Below are positions 24,390 through 33,837 of a stretch of 64,000 bases of DNA, one piece after another. The notes under the pieces are model-generated. The model searched no databases and was not told the DNA's origin. It saw nothing but the letters and a program-made list of their open reading frames with translations. The position numbers and the translations under genes are program-made. Source of the stretch: Verrucomicrobiaceae bacterium (lineage in GTDB: Bacteria; Verrucomicrobiota; Verrucomicrobiia; Verrucomicrobiales; Verrucomicrobiaceae); contig JACKQF010000003.1 in the NCBI GenBank assembly GCA_024232965.1, positions 1-64,000 of the forward strand. The letters run 5' to 3'. How positions within the stretch are numbered: position 1 is the first letter of the stretch; the number at the start of each line of letters is the position of its first letter.

Positions 24390-26984
24390 ATGGATTGGGA
24401 GTCGCCTAAGCTGCTGCTGCTGATCCTGCCGTCGGTGCTGCTGCTGTTGTGGGTAGAGCAAAGCTCTGCCCACACGATGTCTTTGGGGCGCAAGCGATTG
24501 CTTTTGGTGGTCAGAGTCCTGGGGGTCATGCTGGCCATCGTTGCGTTGGCTGGGCCAGCCAAGACTCGGCTAGGCACCCGGCAAGCGTTAGGAGTGATCG
24601 TAGACGCGAGCCAAAGTCTCGGTGAAGAGGGGTTGGCGAGGGCCTTGGCAGAGGCCAGCAAGATTCAGAATGCTGCGGATGTGGGGACCGATACATTTAC
24701 GGTCGTCTTCGGTGACGTGCCGCAGTCGAGGGCGACTGAGTTTGCAGGTGCGGTGACGCCTTGGGACAAGGAGTTCTTGGCCCGGCATGGTGGGGGTAGC
24801 GATTATGGTTCTGCTGTCGAGTTTGCGAGATCGCTGTTTCCTGCGGGGACCAGTCAGACCATGGTCGTGATTGGTGATGGGCATGATACGCGCGGTGGTT
24901 GGCTATCTGCGGCGAGAGATGCGGCCGTGGGCGGTGTGCGAATGGATGCCATCGGAGTGAGTGGGCCCAAACGGCCGGATGCAAGGGTGCGCGATTTGAA
25001 GCCAAGTCGGAGCCGATTGCATGAGGGGGCTAGCCTGTCTTTGGAGGTGACACTGGATAGTACCGTGGATGGAGATGGAGTGTTGAAGCTGTATGAAAAT
25101 GGCGTCGAGGTGGATCAGCGTCCGGTGAAGCTTTTGGCTGGACAATCGAAGGTGGAAACCTTCCAGCGGACGCCAAATGCGCGGGACATATACAAGTATC
25201 GTGCCACGCTGGAGGGCATCACGGGGGATACGATGACGGCCAATAATGACGCTTTGGCAATCGTCGATGTGCGGGGTCGGCTCCGGCTTCTTTATTTGGA
25301 GGGGGATGCGGTTGAGGGGGCGATTTTAGTTCAGGCAATGCAGAAGGAGGGCATTGAGCTGGATCTACGGCAGCCCGGTGCTGTGCCTGGAACGTTAGCG
25401 CAATTGGCGGGCTATGATGGGGTCATTCTGTCTGATATTGCGGCGCATCAAGTCGGTGAGGCGACGATGGTGGCGCTGCGTGATTTTGTGGACAAACTTG
25501 GGGGTGGTTTGCTGATGCTTGGTGGGACTCACTCGTTTGGTCTGGGCGGATATGTGGGCACGCCGGTTGAGGATTTGCTGCCGGTGCGACTGCGGGCGCG
25601 GGATGAGGAGGAGAAGCAGAGTGCGGCGCTTGCATTGGTGATCGACCGGTCTGGGTCGATGGCGGGTGAAAAGTTGGAGATGGCAAAAAGCGCTGCGATC
25701 GCGACTGCGGAGGTTTTGGGCCACACGGATTTCCTGGGGGTGTATGCCTTTGACTCTACTGCCTATGTCGTGGCACCGATGACGCGCCTCGCGGCGACGT
25801 CCGCGGTGGCGGCGCAAATCTCGACGCTGGCACCAGGTGGTGGCACGAATTTGCAGCCGGCGTTTGAGCAGGCGCGCGCGGCTTTGCAGCAGGTGAAGGC
25901 GAAGGTGAAGCACATGATCGTTTTGACGGATGGTCAAACAACCGGGGACGGGTATGAGGCAATGGCCTCCCAGTGCCGGGCAGATGGGATCACGATTTCG
26001 ACGGTGGCAATTGGGGATGGGTCTCACGTGGGACTCCTGCAAGCGATCGCGTCCGCTGGAGGTGGGCAGGCCTACAACACACGTGACGCGAAGAGCATCA
26101 CCCGGATCTTCACGCAGGACACCCTGATGCACACGGGTCGAATGATGCGCGAAGAGCCGTTTGACGCGGTCGTGGCGGAAAAGCATCCGTTGCTGGCTGG
26201 GCTGGAGCCCTGGGATGCGCCGCCTTTGCTGGGTTATGTGAAGGCGGTGCGCAAGGCGACGGCACAGGTGCCGCTGGTGACCGATGTGGGCGATCCGTTG
26301 CTGGCGCATTGGCGTTTTGGATTGGGCAAGGTCACCGCATTTACTTCGGATGCGAAAAGTCGCTGGGCGTCTTTGTGGATCAGTCGCTGGCCGTCGTTCA
26401 GTCGGTTTTGGTCTCAGGTTCTGCGGGAAACGGCGCGGCCACCCCAGGGTCGGAGGATGGACTTGGCCTGCGTGATGGTTGGTGGCCAGGCGCGGGTTTC
26501 GGTAGACCTTATGGCGGACTCTGGCAACCGGGCCAACGACGCCATGGTGCAGGCGAAGGTGTTTTTTGCGGACGCGGACGCATTGGCGGCTCCGCTGGAG
26601 ACCCAGGTTCAGTTGCCTTTGGGTCAATCCGCCCCAGGGATGTACGAGGGTGGATTTAGGCCGGAAAAGCCGGGCATCTACCTGGTGCAGGCGCAGGCTG
26701 GATCGGAAATGGTCTCGGCGGGGCTCGTTTACCAGCCATCCACCGAGGTCAGTCTAGGCACGGTGGATGACGAGGCGCTGCGTCAAGTGACGGCGGCGAC
26801 AGGCGGACGTGTTTTGCAGTCGGGAGAGCAACCGATCCTGGAACAGGTGAAGGTGTCTGAGTACGTCGAACTCTGGCCCAGCCTGATTGCGACATTGGTC
26901 GCACTGTTCCTGCTGGACACGATGGTCCGACGTTGGGAGCACGTTCAGGGCCTTTATCAGGCGCTCGCGGGTGCTCGGCGCTAG
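24390..26984 (+). CDS. VWA domain membrane protein with GATase1-like region
   Basis: 864 residues. Two hydrophobic N-terminal segments (LLLLILPSVLLLLW and LLLVVRVLGVMLAIVALAG) and a last one near the C-terminus (LWPSLIATLVALFLLDTMV) place most of the protein outside the cytoplasm. A first VWA-like region (GVIVDASQSLGEEGLARAL) lies at ~70-190. A class I glutamine-amidotransferase-like region follows (LLYLEGDAVEGAILVQAM; GGGLLMLGGTHSFGLGGY). Then comes a canonical VWA with MIDAS (VIDRSGSMAGEKLEMAKSAA and VLTDGQTTGDG) at ~415-590. Proteins of this layout are common in Planctomycetes/Verrucomicrobia next to MoxR ATPases, but none is here. Possible role in complex assembly at the envelope; not known. 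Confidence 0.82.
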   Translation: MDWESPKLLLLILPSVLLLLWVEQSSAHTMSLGRKRLLLVVRVLGVMLAIVALAGPAKTRLGTRQALGVIVDASQSLGEEGLARALAEASKIQNAADVGTDTFTVVFGDVPQSRATEFAGAVTPWDKEFLARHGGGSDYGSAVEFARSLFPAGTSQTMVVIGDGHDTRGGWLSAARDAAVGGVRMDAIGVSGPKRPDARVRDLKPSRSRLHEGASLSLEVTLDSTVDGDGVLKLYENGVEVDQRPVKLLAGQSKVETFQRTPNARDIYKYRATLEGITGDTMTANNDALAIVDVRGRLRLLYLEGDAVEGAILVQAMQKEGIELDLRQPGAVPGTLAQLAGYDGVILSDIAAHQVGEATMVALRDFVDKLGGGLLMLGGTHSFGLGGYVGTPVEDLLPVRLRARDEEEKQSAALALVIDRSGSMAGEKLEMAKSAAIATAEVLGHTDFLGVYAFDSTAYVVAPMTRLAATSAVAAQISTLAPGGGTNLQPAFEQARAALQQVKAKVKHMIVLTDGQTTGDGYEAMASQCRADGITISTVAIGDGSHVGLLQAIASAGGGQAYNTRDAKSITRIFTQDTLMHTGRMMREEPFDAVVAEKHPLLAGLEPWDAPPLLGYVKAVRKATAQVPLVTDVGDPLLAHWRFGLGKVTAFTSDAKSRWASLWISRWPSFSRFWSQVLRETARPPQGRRMDLACVMVGGQARVSVDLMADSGNRANDAMVQAKVFFADADALAAPLETQVQLPLGQSAPGMYEGGFRPEKPGIYLVQAQAGSEMVSAGLVYQPSTEVSLGTVDDEALRQVTAATGGRVLQSGEQPILEQVKVSEYVELWPSLIATLVALFLLDTMVRRWEHVQGLYQALAGARR

Positions 26985-27260
26985 TCAGTAGAGCCAGATC
27001 CCGCGCTCATCGCAGTAGTCGTAAAGTGCGTCCAGGAGGTCATTAGCCTCGCTAAGATCTGAGGTGAGGCTAAATTTTCGGAGTGGGGCGAAGTCTGCGA
27101 AGAGGTCTTGTTGGGCCTCTAAAACGGCAGAGATTTTCTGCATGGAGCAGTGCACGCTGACGGGGTCAGATGCGATCGTGAAGTGGTTTTTGACCTTAAC
27201 TTGAACTTTCCAGCGTGAAGGCTGGCGGGGTGTGTTGGCGTCGGGATGCAGGATTTTCAT
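26985..27260 (-). CDS. Hypothetical protein, 91 residues
   Basis: Small soluble protein without signal peptide. It contains VKVKNHFTIASDPVSVHCSM, LEAQQDLFADFAPLRKFSL and a C-terminal helix ANDLLDALYDYCDERGIWLY. I do not recognise a family. Its stop codon lies directly against the stop of the convergent VWA gene (no gap), and its codon use looks like that of its neighbours, so it is probably a real gene. It is followed upstream by a 76-base gap before the stop of the HTTM gene, which is on the same strand. Confidence 0.55.
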   Translation of the reverse strand: MKILHPDANTPRQPSRWKVQVKVKNHFTIASDPVSVHCSMQKISAVLEAQQDLFADFAPLRKFSLTSDLSEANDLLDALYDYCDERGIWLY

Positions 27261-27336
27261 TGGAACAGGGAGAAGTCGCTCGTCCTGTTCTACCGCAACG
27301 GCGGCTCGACATTTCAGACAAAATCGCCAAAAAACG

Positions 27337-28341
27337 CTAAGCCGTGCGTTGTGGTCTGCTTTTCGCGCGCTGAAATCCGGCCACCAGCCACCAGATTGGA
27401 TTGATGAAGAGCGCCAATAAAAGCGCCTTATTGAGGATGAAGGAAAGGTTCGTGAGTAGGGTCACGGTTTCGTGGAAACAGATGAGCCCGATCCCAAAAA
27501 GGGCTGCCGCGCGCCGATTTTGCAGGCCAAGAAAGGCCAGCAACTCCAGAGGAAGCGCGATGCCAAAGAGGAATTGGCAGGCCAGGGGATGATCCATCAG
27601 CACTGCTGGTAACCAGTCCATCTTTAGTGCGGCTGGCTCTAGGCGGTCGTGGTACTCCATCCCGTTGTTTTTGAGCAGGTGCAGTGAGAAATACTGGGCG
27701 TTCGCGAACCAGAGCCCCTGTGAATTGACGACCTTGGTGATAGCTGACACGACATAGGCTGCTGCCAATCCTTGGCGAGCCCAGTTCATCTCGATCCGTC
27801 CGTGGTCCAGCCCTCCCCAAAGCCAAGATTTGCTGCGAGCGGTGATCCGTTGGTAGATGCCTGCCAGCCATAGCATCAGCAGCACAAGGTGCAGGCCCTG
27901 CGCGGTGTGGCCGATGGAGCCTTGGGAGTTGTTGAGCGTGGCTGCTGCGAGACCAAAAAGCGTAGGGATGGCCAGCGACCACTCGGAGGCAATGCCGATG
28001 GCGTATAGAAGGAGGGAGATCGCCGTGAGGGCGCGCAGCGTGCCTTCGATGCTGTCGTTGGAAAGAAACGTGAGGTCGAACCACATCGCGATACCGTTCG
28101 GGTGCGGCTGCGCGGTGTAGGTGATGTCTGCGGCGAATCCGTTGTGGAGGATGGCATGGAGTGCCTGCATCGGCTGCGTCCAAAAACCGATCCAGCCAGT
28201 GTGCGTGTCCCATACGAGCAGGGCTAAGAACACCCTGAGGAGCACCACCTCCCAGGCGGGCATCTTGAAGTCTTCCTTGCGGAACCAGAAGGAAAGCGTG
28301 CGCTGGATGAAGCTGGGACGGTCGGCGGGGGGCGTGCTCAT
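27337..28341 (-). CDS. HTTM-like integral membrane protein
   Basis: 334 residues with about eight hydrophobic segments (for example VVLLRVFLALLVWDTHTGWIG, LTAISLLLYAIGIASEW, ALFGIGLICFHETVTLLTNL, LLLALFINPIWWLVAG). The pattern RVFLALLVW near the N-terminus and WARQGLAAAYVVSAITKVVN with QYFSLHLLKN in the middle resembles the HTTM (horizontally transferred transmembrane) family related to vitamin K-dependent gamma-carboxylase, but the catalytic Lys/His residues of the carboxylase cannot be assigned with confidence. Its start overlaps the stop of the upstream gene by four bases; the two form a pair. Confidence 0.65.
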   Translation of the reverse strand: MSTPPADRPSFIQRTLSFWFRKEDFKMPAWEVVLLRVFLALLVWDTHTGWIGFWTQPMQALHAILHNGFAADITYTAQPHPNGIAMWFDLTFLSNDSIEGTLRALTAISLLLYAIGIASEWSLAIPTLFGLAAATLNNSQGSIGHTAQGLHLVLLMLWLAGIYQRITARSKSWLWGGLDHGRIEMNWARQGLAAAYVVSAITKVVNSQGLWFANAQYFSLHLLKNNGMEYHDRLEPAALKMDWLPAVLMDHPLACQFLFGIALPLELLAFLGLQNRRAAALFGIGLICFHETVTLLTNLSFILNKALLLALFINPIWWLVAGFQRAKSRPQRTA

Positions 28342-28835
28342 GGTAGCGCTATTTCCCCTTCTAGTTGGGTGGTTTGTTTGACTGCACCGTCCGTGAAGAC
28401 GATATCGACACGATGCAACCGAAGGCCCTTCGCGGGGGCGAGGGGGGATTTGTCTGGCATGTTGTCAATCAGCCATTGAAGGACGGTTTGCGCTGCTTCC
28501 GCGCGTATTTCGGGTGGGAGATCTGCCTTTTTGACCTTTCCACCGTGTGCCTTTTTGGCGTCGTTCAGCTTTCGGTCGTAGACTTTCTTGACGTCAGATG
28601 GCGCCCTGCCAAAAAGGGGGCCCATTCGCAGGTCCTGGTCCTTTTCGTCGGTGACGTAGACGAAATAGGTCGCCGGTTCGAAGCTCGAGTACATCGGGAA
28701 GTTCGAGAATGGGTAAAATTCCCCCGGTTTATCGGTTCGGGCGGTTAGTGCGGGAATCACAAAGGCCATCAGAAGCACCAAGAACCAGTGCAGCTTGAAG
28801 GGCAGTCTTTGGAGAAGTTGGAAAAAGTGCGACAT
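28338..28835 (-). CDS. Membrane-anchored partner of the HTTM-like protein
   Basis: 165 residues with one N-terminal membrane segment (LHWFLVLLMAFVIPALTA, about 15-32) and a soluble periplasmic part. Directly after the membrane segment comes FYPFSNFPMYSSFEP, a motif that recurs in small proteins encoded beside HTTM-type genes. The rest is Lys/Asp-rich with a predicted helix (AEAAQTVLQWLIDNMP) and a final beta region (LRLHRVDIVFTDGAVKQTT). ATGA overlap with the HTTM gene indicates translational coupling. No enzymatic motif was seen. Confidence 0.65.
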   Translation of the reverse strand: MSHFFQLLQRLPFKLHWFLVLLMAFVIPALTARTDKPGEFYPFSNFPMYSSFEPATYFVYVTDEKDQDLRMGPLFGRAPSDVKKVYDRKLNDAKKAHGGKVKKADLPPEIRAEAAQTVLQWLIDNMPDKSPLAPAKGLRLHRVDIVFTDGAVKQTTQLEGEIALP

Positions 28836-29031
28836 GTCCGTGGGGTTGGCGTGCGTGCGCTGCCTCGCTATTGCTGCATTTCAGCGTGGAAAGCAACCCT
28901 TGGCTGCGCTTTCCCAAAGCCGATACCAAGGATGCGCCAGTCCGCGACAGGATGTGCACAGTCTGTGCGGTGCTCTCATTTTGCTGTTTCAGACACTTGC
29001 GCGGAGGGGGAACCGCTGTCATCAACTGCCG

Positions 29032-29346
29032 ATGGAATTCTCCAATGTAACGGCGGTCGCGAAGGCGAATGTTTATTTTGAAGGCAAAGTGGTCAGCCAC
29101 ACGATCTTGCTGCAGGGCGGCGAGAAAAAGACGTTGGGCCTGATCTATCCTGGCTCCTACCACTTTGGGACGGATGCTGCGGAACGTATGGAGATCTCTG
29201 ATGGTCAATGCGCGGTGTTGCTGGACGGCGGCAGCGACTGGGCCAGCTATGCAGCTGGCACTGCCTTTGACGTTCCAGCAAAGTCGGGTTTTGAGATCCG
29301 CGTTGAAGGCGGCATCTGCCAATACGTCTGCTCTTTTTTGAGCTGA
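29032..29346 (+). CDS. ppnP: Pyrimidine/purine nucleoside phosphorylase (DUF1255)
   Basis: 104 residues forming the single cupin of the PpnP family (E. coli PpnP is 94), which phosphorolyses several purine and pyrimidine nucleosides. I chose ATG 29032 because similarity begins at MEFSNVTAVAKANVYFEGKV; the frame is open upstream to 28795 but that part is not family-like. Cupin segments: LGLIYPGSYHFGTDAAERMEI, GQCAVLLDGG, FDVPAKSGFEIRV and the ending CQYVCSFL. A terminator-like hairpin follows 21 bases after the stop. It stands alone, divergent from the HTTM pair. Confidence 0.9.
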   Translation: MEFSNVTAVAKANVYFEGKVVSHTILLQGGEKKTLGLIYPGSYHFGTDAAERMEISDGQCAVLLDGGSDWASYAAGTAFDVPAKSGFEIRVEGGICQYVCSFLS

Positions 29347-29367
29347 GCTCCCTCTAGAAAATCATGA

Positions 29368-29395
29368 GGGCGGATGCCCGGTTGGACATCCGCCC
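29368..29395 (+). terminator. Hairpin downstream of ppnP
   Basis: Perfect 9-base stem GGGCGGATG (29368-29376) with CATCCGCCC (29387-29395) and a 10-base loop. Only a weak T stretch follows, so termination is likely but not certain. Confidence 0.6.
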
Positions 29396-29626
29396 TTGAA
29401 TACGTTCGGTAACCAACAGCCATACTGGCAACCAACGAAACTGGAAAAAGGGGTGATGGCTGGCTTTCGGTCCCTATGGTCCTCAATCACCATCTTTCCT
29501 AAGATAGTATGGTTTTTATTAAAGTGGTCACGGTTAGGTAAGTGGGTTGTAAAACTTTTGTCAGAATCTGCCGATAATTGCTAGACCAGCTGAATCTTAA
29601 TCGGCGGCTCTTACGTACCGATTCGC

Positions 29627-29824
29627 ATGTGGTTTGTCTCCGTCACGTGTCCCAGTTGCTTCGAGGTCTTTGACGTCGCAAGTCCCTCACTGGAGGAACT
29701 ACCCTGCGACATGGACTACGACTGTGAGATCTGCTGCCGACCTCTCCGCATTTACATCGAAGAATCGGATGGGGAAGCGATCGGCACCGCGTACGGCCCT
29801 GGGGATAGCGGCCCTTGGGGGTAA
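29627..29824 (+). CDS. CPXCG motif-containing cysteine-rich protein
   Basis: 65 residues. Two Cys pairs that would bind one zinc ion: CPSC near residue 8 and CEICCRP near residues 34-40, preceded by an acidic DMDYD. This spacing, with the CCRP ending, matches the small CPXCG zinc-ribbon family; here the first pair is CPSC and not the usual CPYCG. The C-terminus is acidic and Gly-rich. Function unknown; probably a cytoplasmic zinc protein. It is convergent with parE, seven bases apart. The upstream 280 bases hold the ppnP hairpin and AT-rich sequence likely to contain its promoter. Confidence 0.85.
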   Translation: MWFVSVTCPSCFEVFDVASPSLEELPCDMDYDCEICCRPLRIYIEESDGEAIGTAYGPGDSGPWG

Positions 29825-29831
29825 ATTGGGT

Positions 29832-31721
29832 TTACGCAGCGTTGAGCGTGGCGGCGGCTTCCTCTGCACGGAAGTCGAGCTCTGATTCAACGCGGAGGTT
29901 TTCGACGATGTAGGTTTGCCGATCCGGGGTATTCTTGCCCATATAGAAGGTCAGCAGTTCCTTGATCGTGCGGTGCTCAGGCATCATGACAGGTTCCAGC
30001 CGAATCTTGGGGCCGATGAAGTGCTTAAACTCGTCGGTATTGATTTCACCCAGGCCCTTGAAGCGGGTGATCTCTGCATTTTTTCCCAGTTTGTGGATGG
30101 CCCGTTGGCGTTCGTCGTCGCTGTAGCAGTAGAGCGTTTCCTTCTTATTACGGACGCGGAAAAGTGGCGTCTGGAGGATAAAGACGTGGTTATTGCGGAT
30201 GAGTTCGGGGAAGAATTGCAGGAAGAATGTGATCATCAGAAGGCGGATGTGCATCCCATCGACATCGGCGTCGGTGGCCAGGACGATCTTGTTGTAACGG
30301 AGGTCTTCCAGGTTTTCGTCGATCTGGAGGGCGTTCGCCAGGAGGTAAAACTCCTCATTCTCATAGACGATCTTGCGATTGAGCCCAAAGCAGTTCAGGG
30401 GCTTTCCTCGGAGACTGAAGACTGCCTGGGTATTGACGTCGCGTGCACGAGTGATGGTGCCGCTGGCGCTATCACCCTCGGTAATGAAGAGGGTGCTGGT
30501 CTCACGCTGTTTGTCTTTGGTGTCCAGGTGGATACGGCAGTCGCGGAGCTTCTTATTATGTACTTTGGCTTTGCGCGCACTGTCCCGGGCGGCCTTTTGA
30601 ATGCCGCTGATCTCTTTGCGCTCTTTCTCATTGGAGAGGATCTTTTCTTGGAGAGCTTTGGCGATGTCGCCGTGCTTATGCAGGAAATTATCGAGTTGCG
30701 CGGTGATGACGCTGGTGATGTGGCCACGGAGGTTGCGCCCGCCAGGCTCCATGTGGGAGGATCCCAGCTTCGTTTTGGTCTGGGACTCAAAGACTGGCTC
30801 CTGAACTTTGACGCTGACGGCGGCGATCAGTGAGCCACGGACATCATTTGGCTCAAACTGCTTGCTGTAAAAGGCGCGGGCCTCCTGGACGATGGCCTCC
30901 CGGAAGGCGGCCAAATGGGTGCCGCCCTGGGTCGTGTGCTGGCCGTTGACGAAGGTGTAGTACTCCTCGCCATAGCCAGTGCCGTGAGTGAATGCCACCT
31001 CCACGTCTTGCCCGGCGATGTGGATGATGGGATAGAGTGGCTCCTCCGTCAGCTTGGCGCGGATCAGATCCATTAGCCCGTCCTTGGATTTGAATTTCTC
31101 TCCGTTCAGAGTCAGCGTCAGCCCCGGATTCAGCCATGAGTAGAAGCGCAGCATGTCCCGGACGTAGTCCAGCTTGTAGTGGACGTGGTTGCCAAAACTC
31201 TCGCGATCTGGGCGGAAGACGATGCGGGTGCCGTTCGCTTCCTCACAGGCTTTGGGAGACTTCATTTCATACTTCACGAGCCCACGCTCGAACTCGATGG
31301 AGCGCGTCTGCTGTTCGCGGACGGCTTGGATTTCGAAGAATTCACTCAGGGCGTTGACGGCTTTGATGCCGACGCCGTTGAGCCCCACTGAGCGTTTGAA
31401 GACCTCGCTATCATACTTCGCACCGGTGTTGATCTGGGCGGAGCACTCCATGAGTTTGCCCAGCGGGATGCCGCGGCCGTAATCCCGGACGGTGACGGTC
31501 ATGTCCTCCGCTACAGTGACTTCGACATGCGTTCCGTAACCCATGACGTGCTCATCGATAGCGTTGTCGACCACTTCCTTGAGTAGGACATAGATGCCGT
31601 CCTCTGGCTGGGATCCGTCTCCCAGTTTGCCGATGTACATGCCGGGGCGGAGCCGAATGTGCTCGCGCCAGTCGAGTGACTTGATGGAATCTTCTGTGTA
31701 ACCGTGGTCGGGTTTGGACAT
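29832..31721 (-). CDS. parE: DNA topoisomerase IV subunit B (ParE-type GyrB homologue)
   Basis: ATPase and toprim subunit of a type IIA topoisomerase; with a ParC/GyrA partner it would decatenate or supercoil DNA. 629 residues, the length of ParE and shorter than most GyrB. GHKL ATPase motifs: EVVDNAIDEHVMGYG (N box), VRDYGRGIPLG, and SVGLNGVGIKAVNALSE (ATP lid). The toprim domain has LFITEGDSASGTI, VFSLRGKPLNCFG and ATDADVDGMHIRLLMI. The EGDSASGTI and KPLNCFG variants are those seen in the Bacteroidetes/Verrucomicrobia ParE subgroup, in place of EGDSAGGSAKQ of GyrB. The A subunit is not in the window. An AT-rich divergent region of 222 bases separates it from the coiled-coil gene. Confidence 0.92.
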   Translation of the reverse strand: MSKPDHGYTEDSIKSLDWREHIRLRPGMYIGKLGDGSQPEDGIYVLLKEVVDNAIDEHVMGYGTHVEVTVAEDMTVTVRDYGRGIPLGKLMECSAQINTGAKYDSEVFKRSVGLNGVGIKAVNALSEFFEIQAVREQQTRSIEFERGLVKYEMKSPKACEEANGTRIVFRPDRESFGNHVHYKLDYVRDMLRFYSWLNPGLTLTLNGEKFKSKDGLMDLIRAKLTEEPLYPIIHIAGQDVEVAFTHGTGYGEEYYTFVNGQHTTQGGTHLAAFREAIVQEARAFYSKQFEPNDVRGSLIAAVSVKVQEPVFESQTKTKLGSSHMEPGGRNLRGHITSVITAQLDNFLHKHGDIAKALQEKILSNEKERKEISGIQKAARDSARKAKVHNKKLRDCRIHLDTKDKQRETSTLFITEGDSASGTITRARDVNTQAVFSLRGKPLNCFGLNRKIVYENEEFYLLANALQIDENLEDLRYNKIVLATDADVDGMHIRLLMITFFLQFFPELIRNNHVFILQTPLFRVRNKKETLYCYSDDERQRAIHKLGKNAEITRFKGLGEINTDEFKHFIGPKIRLEPVMMPEHRTIKELLTFYMGKNTPDRQTYIVENLRVESELDFRAEEAAATLNAA

Positions 31722-31943
31722 GGTGAAAAGGCGGCTCGATTATGAAATTTCGCTCCCATTTCATTAGGGGCAGGGCATGGAATGGTCAACCGGAGGATCA
31801 CGGAATCCTCATTCCAAGCCGGATTTTGGCCGGCATAGGAATAATGCTGATACCTGAAATAACACAAAAGTTAAAATTTTTGAAATTTTGATAGCTTTTA
31901 TGATGGAAGGTGTGTAAATTATGGAAGATATAATTATCAGGCC

Positions 31944-33620
31944 ATGCCACTTCCTTTCAATTTCTCCAGCCAAAAGCTCGAAGCCGCTGCCACCACCGAA
32001 CCGGGTGTCGAAGCAGGGGGTATGGCCACCTTCGAACTCAAGTTTGCCAATATTGGTTGGGATAGACCGAGCGAATCTGAGTCGCACTCCCCATATTTGG
32101 CGCAATGGGATGGCCCATCGGTCACCGAGTCTCTGCCGCAGGTTGAAGCACCCATCGTTCGACCAGTGAACGCTCGTTCGCCATCCGCATTCACTGAACC
32201 TGAAGCAAACGTGATCGTTCCTGGCTGGAGTCCCGAGAGTTCCCCCTTCCGCCCAGCCCCCGCGATGCCCTTCATTCCGCCCCGGCCACGGCAGGAGGCT
32301 CTGCCAAGACCTGCGTTTACGCCACCGCCCCCAGTAGCGGTTGAACCAGTTGCGCCAGCGGTTTCGGTTCCGACGCCTTCAATGGTCAGCGAGATTCAGG
32401 CCCGTATCGCCGAGATGAAATTGGCGCTTGGGAATGATCTCGGTCGCTCACAGCACGCGACGGAGCAGCGCATGGATGAATTGGCCGCGGCTCTGCAACG
32501 TGAGCTTCGTGATCTGGACGCCAAGACGGAGGCGGAGACCCAACAGCTCAAAGACGACCTCTTTTCGACCGCGATGGGAATGAGTGCCCTGCGAGATCAG
32601 CAACAGATCATTGTGGCGGAAATCAATGTGGTTCGCGCCGCCGTGGCCCAGCAAGCTGAGTGCAGCGGCAGCGGACAAGACCAAGTGACCGCCGGACAAA
32701 TCAGCGCTGTCCAGGAGACGATGGCGGCACTTGGGCAACAGACTGCGGATGCTATCGCCGCAGCGGACGAAGCGGTAAGGCTGCTCGGAATCCGTGTCGA
32801 TGGCCTTGCGGAGACGGGTTCCCATTTGCGGGAACTTGGAGAGCGGCTTGATGCCCTCAATATCACGAGCGCTGCGGTGAAGACTCTTGAGTCACGACTA
32901 GACGCGATATCGGTGGCGGCATCATCCATCAGGCCGATGCAGTCTAGGCTTGATGCTCTCGCAACACTGACTGACGGCCTGAGTGCGCTCGAAGCACGTG
33001 TGGAGGTTCTTTCGACTCGCGAGCTCGGCGTTCTCAAACACCGTACTGAGCGCGCCGAAGAACGGGCGGCACGCGCACTGGCCGCGATCGAGTCCATCTC
33101 CGACGGACAGAGGCTGGCCGCCATGTGGAATGTACCAGAGGAGCCTGCAGAGGCACAGAAGTATGCAAGCTATGACAAATTAGCTGAGCTTAGCGAACGC
33201 ATTGACGAGATGGCCGCCAAGCAGCGATTTTCCGACACTCTCTTAAAATCCGTTGAGCTGAGCGTGATGGAGCGCTGTGAGAAGATGTTGGCGGCGAAAC
33301 TTGCCGTGATGGCAGATGAAGCCACCGCAGAGATGGCGGAGATGGAATCGCGACTTCATCGCCAAATGCCCATTGAGGCTCCAGAGGTCGAGGAACCCGC
33401 CGGCTGTGGCCTCTTGGCGATGGATGCCCAGACCGAGCGGCGGGTAGTTGAGCTTGTTGAAGAATTGGTGGCAGGAAAGCTGAAGGCTCTCGTGGCACCA
33501 ATGGTTCGCGCCGATCTGAGCCGAATGTTGGGTGCGATCTTGCCCATGCCGATTGCAACCTCAGAAAAGATGGCGCCTCTTCCAGAAGCATCTGAAGAAA
33601 AGAAGGAGGTCCAGCCATGA
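31944..33620 (+). CDS. Large coiled-coil protein of unknown function
   Basis: 558 residues with no signal peptide. The N-terminal ~140 residues are Pro/Glu-rich and probably disordered (FNFSSQKLEAAATTEPG, PPRPRQEALPRPAFTPPPP). From ~145 onward it is almost continuous alpha-helix with heptad-like Leu/Ala spacing: SEIQARIAEMKLALGNDLG, RMDELAAALQRELRDLDAK, LGIRVDGLAETGSHLRELGE, LSALEARVEVLSTRELG. The last ~60 residues contain ERRVVELVEELVAGKLKALV. No known domain is recognised. Its stop overlaps the next gene (ATGA) and a hybrid histidine kinase follows, so it may be a scaffold or receptor-like partner of that kinase; this is inference from position. Confidence 0.7.
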   Translation: MPLPFNFSSQKLEAAATTEPGVEAGGMATFELKFANIGWDRPSESESHSPYLAQWDGPSVTESLPQVEAPIVRPVNARSPSAFTEPEANVIVPGWSPESSPFRPAPAMPFIPPRPRQEALPRPAFTPPPPVAVEPVAPAVSVPTPSMVSEIQARIAEMKLALGNDLGRSQHATEQRMDELAAALQRELRDLDAKTEAETQQLKDDLFSTAMGMSALRDQQQIIVAEINVVRAAVAQQAECSGSGQDQVTAGQISAVQETMAALGQQTADAIAAADEAVRLLGIRVDGLAETGSHLRELGERLDALNITSAAVKTLESRLDAISVAASSIRPMQSRLDALATLTDGLSALEARVEVLSTRELGVLKHRTERAEERAARALAAIESISDGQRLAAMWNVPEEPAEAQKYASYDKLAELSERIDEMAAKQRFSDTLLKSVELSVMERCEKMLAAKLAVMADEATAEMAEMESRLHRQMPIEAPEVEEPAGCGLLAMDAQTERRVVELVEELVAGKLKALVAPMVRADLSRMLGAILPMPIATSEKMAPLPEASEEKKEVQP

Positions 33621-33835
33621 CTCCAATCCCTCCCGCCACTAGTGGAACCGACTCTGAAGGACGTGCGAGTGCCGCGCTCTGGAGCGTGGCTTCTCATGCG
33701 GAACTCCTGCGCGGACGTCGCCCCGATGTGAGCACTGTCATTCGCGTTGTTCCGGCACAGGTCACCGTGCCGGCTGCGATCGTCTGTGCCCCACCTCCAC
33801 AATCGCCTGAAACCTTTTCCTCCCACAAACTCTAA
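33617..33835 (+). CDS. Small hypothetical protein between coiled-coil protein and kinase
   Basis: 72 residues, starting inside the last codons of the coiled-coil gene (ATGA overlap) and ending two bases before the kinase start, so it is almost certainly translated as part of the same unit. It contains SAALWSVASHAELLRGRRPD and VIRVVPAQVTVPAAIV and no recognisable domain; the ends are Pro/Ser/Thr-rich. No membrane segment. The tight packing, with overlaps on both sides, is the main support for it being a gene. Confidence 0.5.
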   Translation: MTPIPPATSGTDSEGRASAALWSVASHAELLRGRRPDVSTVIRVVPAQVTVPAAIVCAPPPQSPETFSSHKL

Positions 33836-33837
33836 CT

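Noticed and set aside
31793..31810. Inverted repeat GAGGAT-CACGGA-ATCCTC in the divergent parE / coiled-coil region
   Set aside because: Could be an operator, but it is short, a single copy and not aligned with a convincing promoter, so it is not listed as a feature.
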